NCBI GenBank assembly: GCA_965603015.1
Contig: CBFDBJ010000031.1
Location: 1 to 36,040 of the forward strand
Reading direction: 5' to 3'
Length of the DNA stretch: 36,040 nucleotides
From: JAUWTJ01 sp965603015
Lineage (GTDB): Bacteria > Pseudomonadota > Alphaproteobacteria > M2410
Below are positions 34,569 to 36,040 of the stretch, piece by piece (the stretch's first letter is position 1; every line of letters starts with the position of its first letter). The position numbers were made by a program, and so were the translations under genes. Below the pieces are notes generated by a model, which saw only the letters and a program-made list of their open reading frames with translations, was not told where the DNA came from and did not search any database.

Positions 34569-35798
34569 TCAAAAGTAATCCAGGTTGGGAAACTCACTTT
34601 TCTCTTCTATGCAGTCGGCCAGATAAAGCGCCAGGCCCATATCGCCTTCCCAGAGGCTACATTTTGCGGCCTCGCCAGCTTCCATTCTCGCGGTGCGCTG
34701 AGCGATTGCGCTCATGGCGAAGGCGCGGGCGCGGGACTGCCATTTGTCATCGCCGGTTGCTTGCCACAGTTTAAGAAAGGAGTAACCATTCCCCGCCGTA
34801 CCATGACAGATGCAAGGATATTTCTTCAGAGGGCCAGCCTGCCAGATGAGCTCTCCGGCCCCAAGCATAAGGTCATCGAAATCGCTGCGGTCCTGGCCGA
34901 ACAGAGATATCAATCCAATCACGAAGCCTGGCGCACCGTGGCATTGGTGCACCAGGATTTTGTCGGGCAATTGAGGATCCTTGTCCACCACTGGCGGCCA
35001 GTTTACCAGACCGTCCTGGATAAAAGCGCTCGTGGTCACTGTATTGTAAACCAGCGCCTTCCACTTTTTCTGGTCGGCTTCATCAAAAAGCGCCAGGTTG
35101 CGAATGATCGGGAAAACGTTGCCGACAAATCCGTGACCGGCGCCCGTGAGCTTCATGCTTTTTCCGTAGAGCGAGATATCCCAGACGCGGCAGTCCATTT
35201 CTTCACAATCTTCGAGACGATCCCAGAGATACGCAGCACCGGAACGAACATGGTCAGCGAAATGCTCCTCGCCCGTTACATCAAAAAGATGACCAGCGGC
35301 CAACATCGTCGAAGGCGCTCCCCAGAGATTTTCCATCCAGGGGTGGGTCTTGTTTTCGCCGATGAGAGTATCGAGATCGCCAAGGGCGGCGGCGTCACCA
35401 TTCAATTTCCATTTGAGCATCAGCGTCCCAACGGGGCCGAACAAATAGGATTGCGACACCGGAACACCGGCCCCGGCGAAATAGGCTTCATATCTCTCCC
35501 GCAACCCGGCATCCCAGGCGAGCTCCGAGCGATCAAAGCCCGGCAAGTTGATATCATACCCGCGAGCACCCAGCTCCCGGGCGGCCCAGATGATACCGGC
35601 AACTCCAAGAAAGAGAGCGCCCGGAAAAGTGTCGTCGCCCGCTACATCTTCACCTGGCCAATATCCGCTCGGTAATCTGGCGCCCGCCACACGTTTGGCA
35701 ATCTGCACGATCTCGAGCCGTGCCCGCTCTTCATCCCAAGCGCCATCAACGACCGCCTCGTGCCGATCCAGTTCAAACAGCTTGATACCTGCGCTCAT
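34569..35798 (-). CDS. LanC-like protein (lanthionine synthetase C-like, LanCL group)
   Basis: A 409-aa alpha/alpha-barrel protein of the LanC-like family. The three predicted zinc ligands are C286 (VHQCHGAPG), C331 and H332 (CICHGTAGNGY), matching the spacing in LanC and human LanCL proteins; KKYPCICHG resembles the LanCL glutathione-binding region. Repeated G-x-x-G turns occur (FLGVAGI, GAGHGFVGN, CHGAPGF, CHGTAGNGY, LWEGDMGLALYLAD). No LanB/LanM dehydratase or precursor peptide is seen nearby, so a lantibiotic role is unlikely; LanCL proteins add glutathione to dehydroamino acids in proteins. AAGGGA lies 10 bases before the ATG. It is divergent from a glutathione S-transferase gene. Confidence 0.9.
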   Translation of the reverse strand: MSAGIKLFELDRHEAVVDGAWDEERARLEIVQIAKRVAGARLPSGYWPGEDVAGDDTFPGALFLGVAGIIWAARELGARGYDINLPGFDRSELAWDAGLRERYEAYFAGAGVPVSQSYLFGPVGTLMLKWKLNGDAAALGDLDTLIGENKTHPWMENLWGAPSTMLAAGHLFDVTGEEHFADHVRSGAAYLWDRLEDCEEMDCRVWDISLYGKSMKLTGAGHGFVGNVFPIIRNLALFDEADQKKWKALVYNTVTTSAFIQDGLVNWPPVVDKDPQLPDKILVHQCHGAPGFVIGLISLFGQDRSDFDDLMLGAGELIWQAGPLKKYPCICHGTAGNGYSFLKLWQATGDDKWQSRARAFAMSAIAQRTARMEAGEAAKCSLWEGDMGLALYLADCIEEKSEFPNLDYF

Positions 35799-35943
35799 TG
35801 TTCAGATGTCCCTTTGCTCACCGAATTTGCTCGAATCAAAATCTGTTTTGCATGATAGTCGCATTTGCAGGTTTATAGGGAGATGCGGCCGCCTTGATCG
35901 AAATATACGAGAAACCCGCCCCCTGTTCGAAAGGAAATCCGGA

Positions 35944-36040
35944 ATGATCACTGTCCATCACCTCAACAATTCACGTTCACACCGTGTTCTCTGGCTGCTT
36001 GAAGAGCTCGGGCTCGATTATGAACTGGTGATCCATCAGC
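35944..36040 (+). CDS. Glutathione S-transferase, N-terminal fragment (cut by window end)
   Basis: The first 32 codons read MITVHHLNNSRSHRVLWLLE followed by ELGLDYELVIHQ, the beta-alpha-beta start of the GST thioredoxin-like domain, with S10 and R11 in the NNSRSHR region where the catalytic/GSH-binding Ser lies in bacterial GSTs. AAAGGA precedes the start. The rest lies beyond the window. It is divergent from the LanC-like gene, with 145 bp between the starts. Confidence 0.85.
   Translation, partial: MITVHHLNNSRSHRVLWLLEELGLDYELVIHQ

Overview
The window is a chromosomal segment of an alphaproteobacterium. It starts inside a 16S rRNA gene (minus strand). The housekeeping order that follows is typical of this class: clpB, a DUF4167 protein, prmC, prfA, ispG, rodZ, ptsP, lysC, ubiG, DUF1178, a nitrilase-family amidase, grxC, comF and a BioC-like methyltransferase, then mutT, argJ and secA. 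A palindromic CtrA-type site (GTTAA-N7-TTAAC) and a cluster of GANTC sites upstream of the first protein gene point to CtrA/CcrM cell-cycle control as in Caulobacterales, Hyphomonadaceae and relatives. I cannot fix the order or genus from sequence alone.

Layout. 1-1061: 5' half of 16S rRNA, its leader and a near-consensus rrn promoter, all on the minus strand. 1062-1516: divergent regulatory region. 1517-3103: membrane-anchored M23 peptidase (plus). 3128-5523: GNAT acetyltransferase and alkyl-sulfatase-type metallo-beta-lactamase (minus), with a palindromic repeat at the 5' edge. 5633-9137: clpB with a candidate heat-shock promoter, and DUF4167 (minus). 9138-9590: no convincing gene. 9591-17351: prmC, prfA, ispG, rodZ, ptsP, lysC, all minus, several touching or overlapping. 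17582-18436: ubiG (plus). 18437-20734: accessory block with a small membrane protein, a Fic protein/HTH regulator pair ('mobile mystery' B/A) with palindromic operators, a glutathione peroxidase and nested repeats. 20735-23460: DUF1178, nitrilase, grxC, comF (minus). 23554-24423: methyltransferase (plus). 24448-28096: an orphan Flp pilin (58 aa), mutT, GNAT, argJ and a parvulin-type PPIase (minus). 28355-31084: secA (plus). 31099-31470: small cytochrome c (minus). 31606-34561: epoxide hydrolase and SLC13/RCK transporter, one base apart (plus). 34569-35798: LanC-like protein (minus), divergent from a glutathione S-transferase cut by the window end.

Functional themes: translation termination (prfA/prmC), isoprenoid and ubiquinone synthesis (ispG, ubiG), nitrogen-PTS and amino-acid synthesis (ptsP, lysC, argJ), cell shape and wall (rodZ, M23), protein quality control and export (clpB, PPIase, secA), and several glutathione-linked genes (GPx, grxC, nitrilase/deaminated-glutathione amidase type, GST, LanC-like). 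The parts most worth a second look are the Fic/HTH operon with its operators and downstream membrane protein, the LanC-like/GST pair, the nested palindromic repeats, and the CtrA/GANTC region beside the rRNA promoter.
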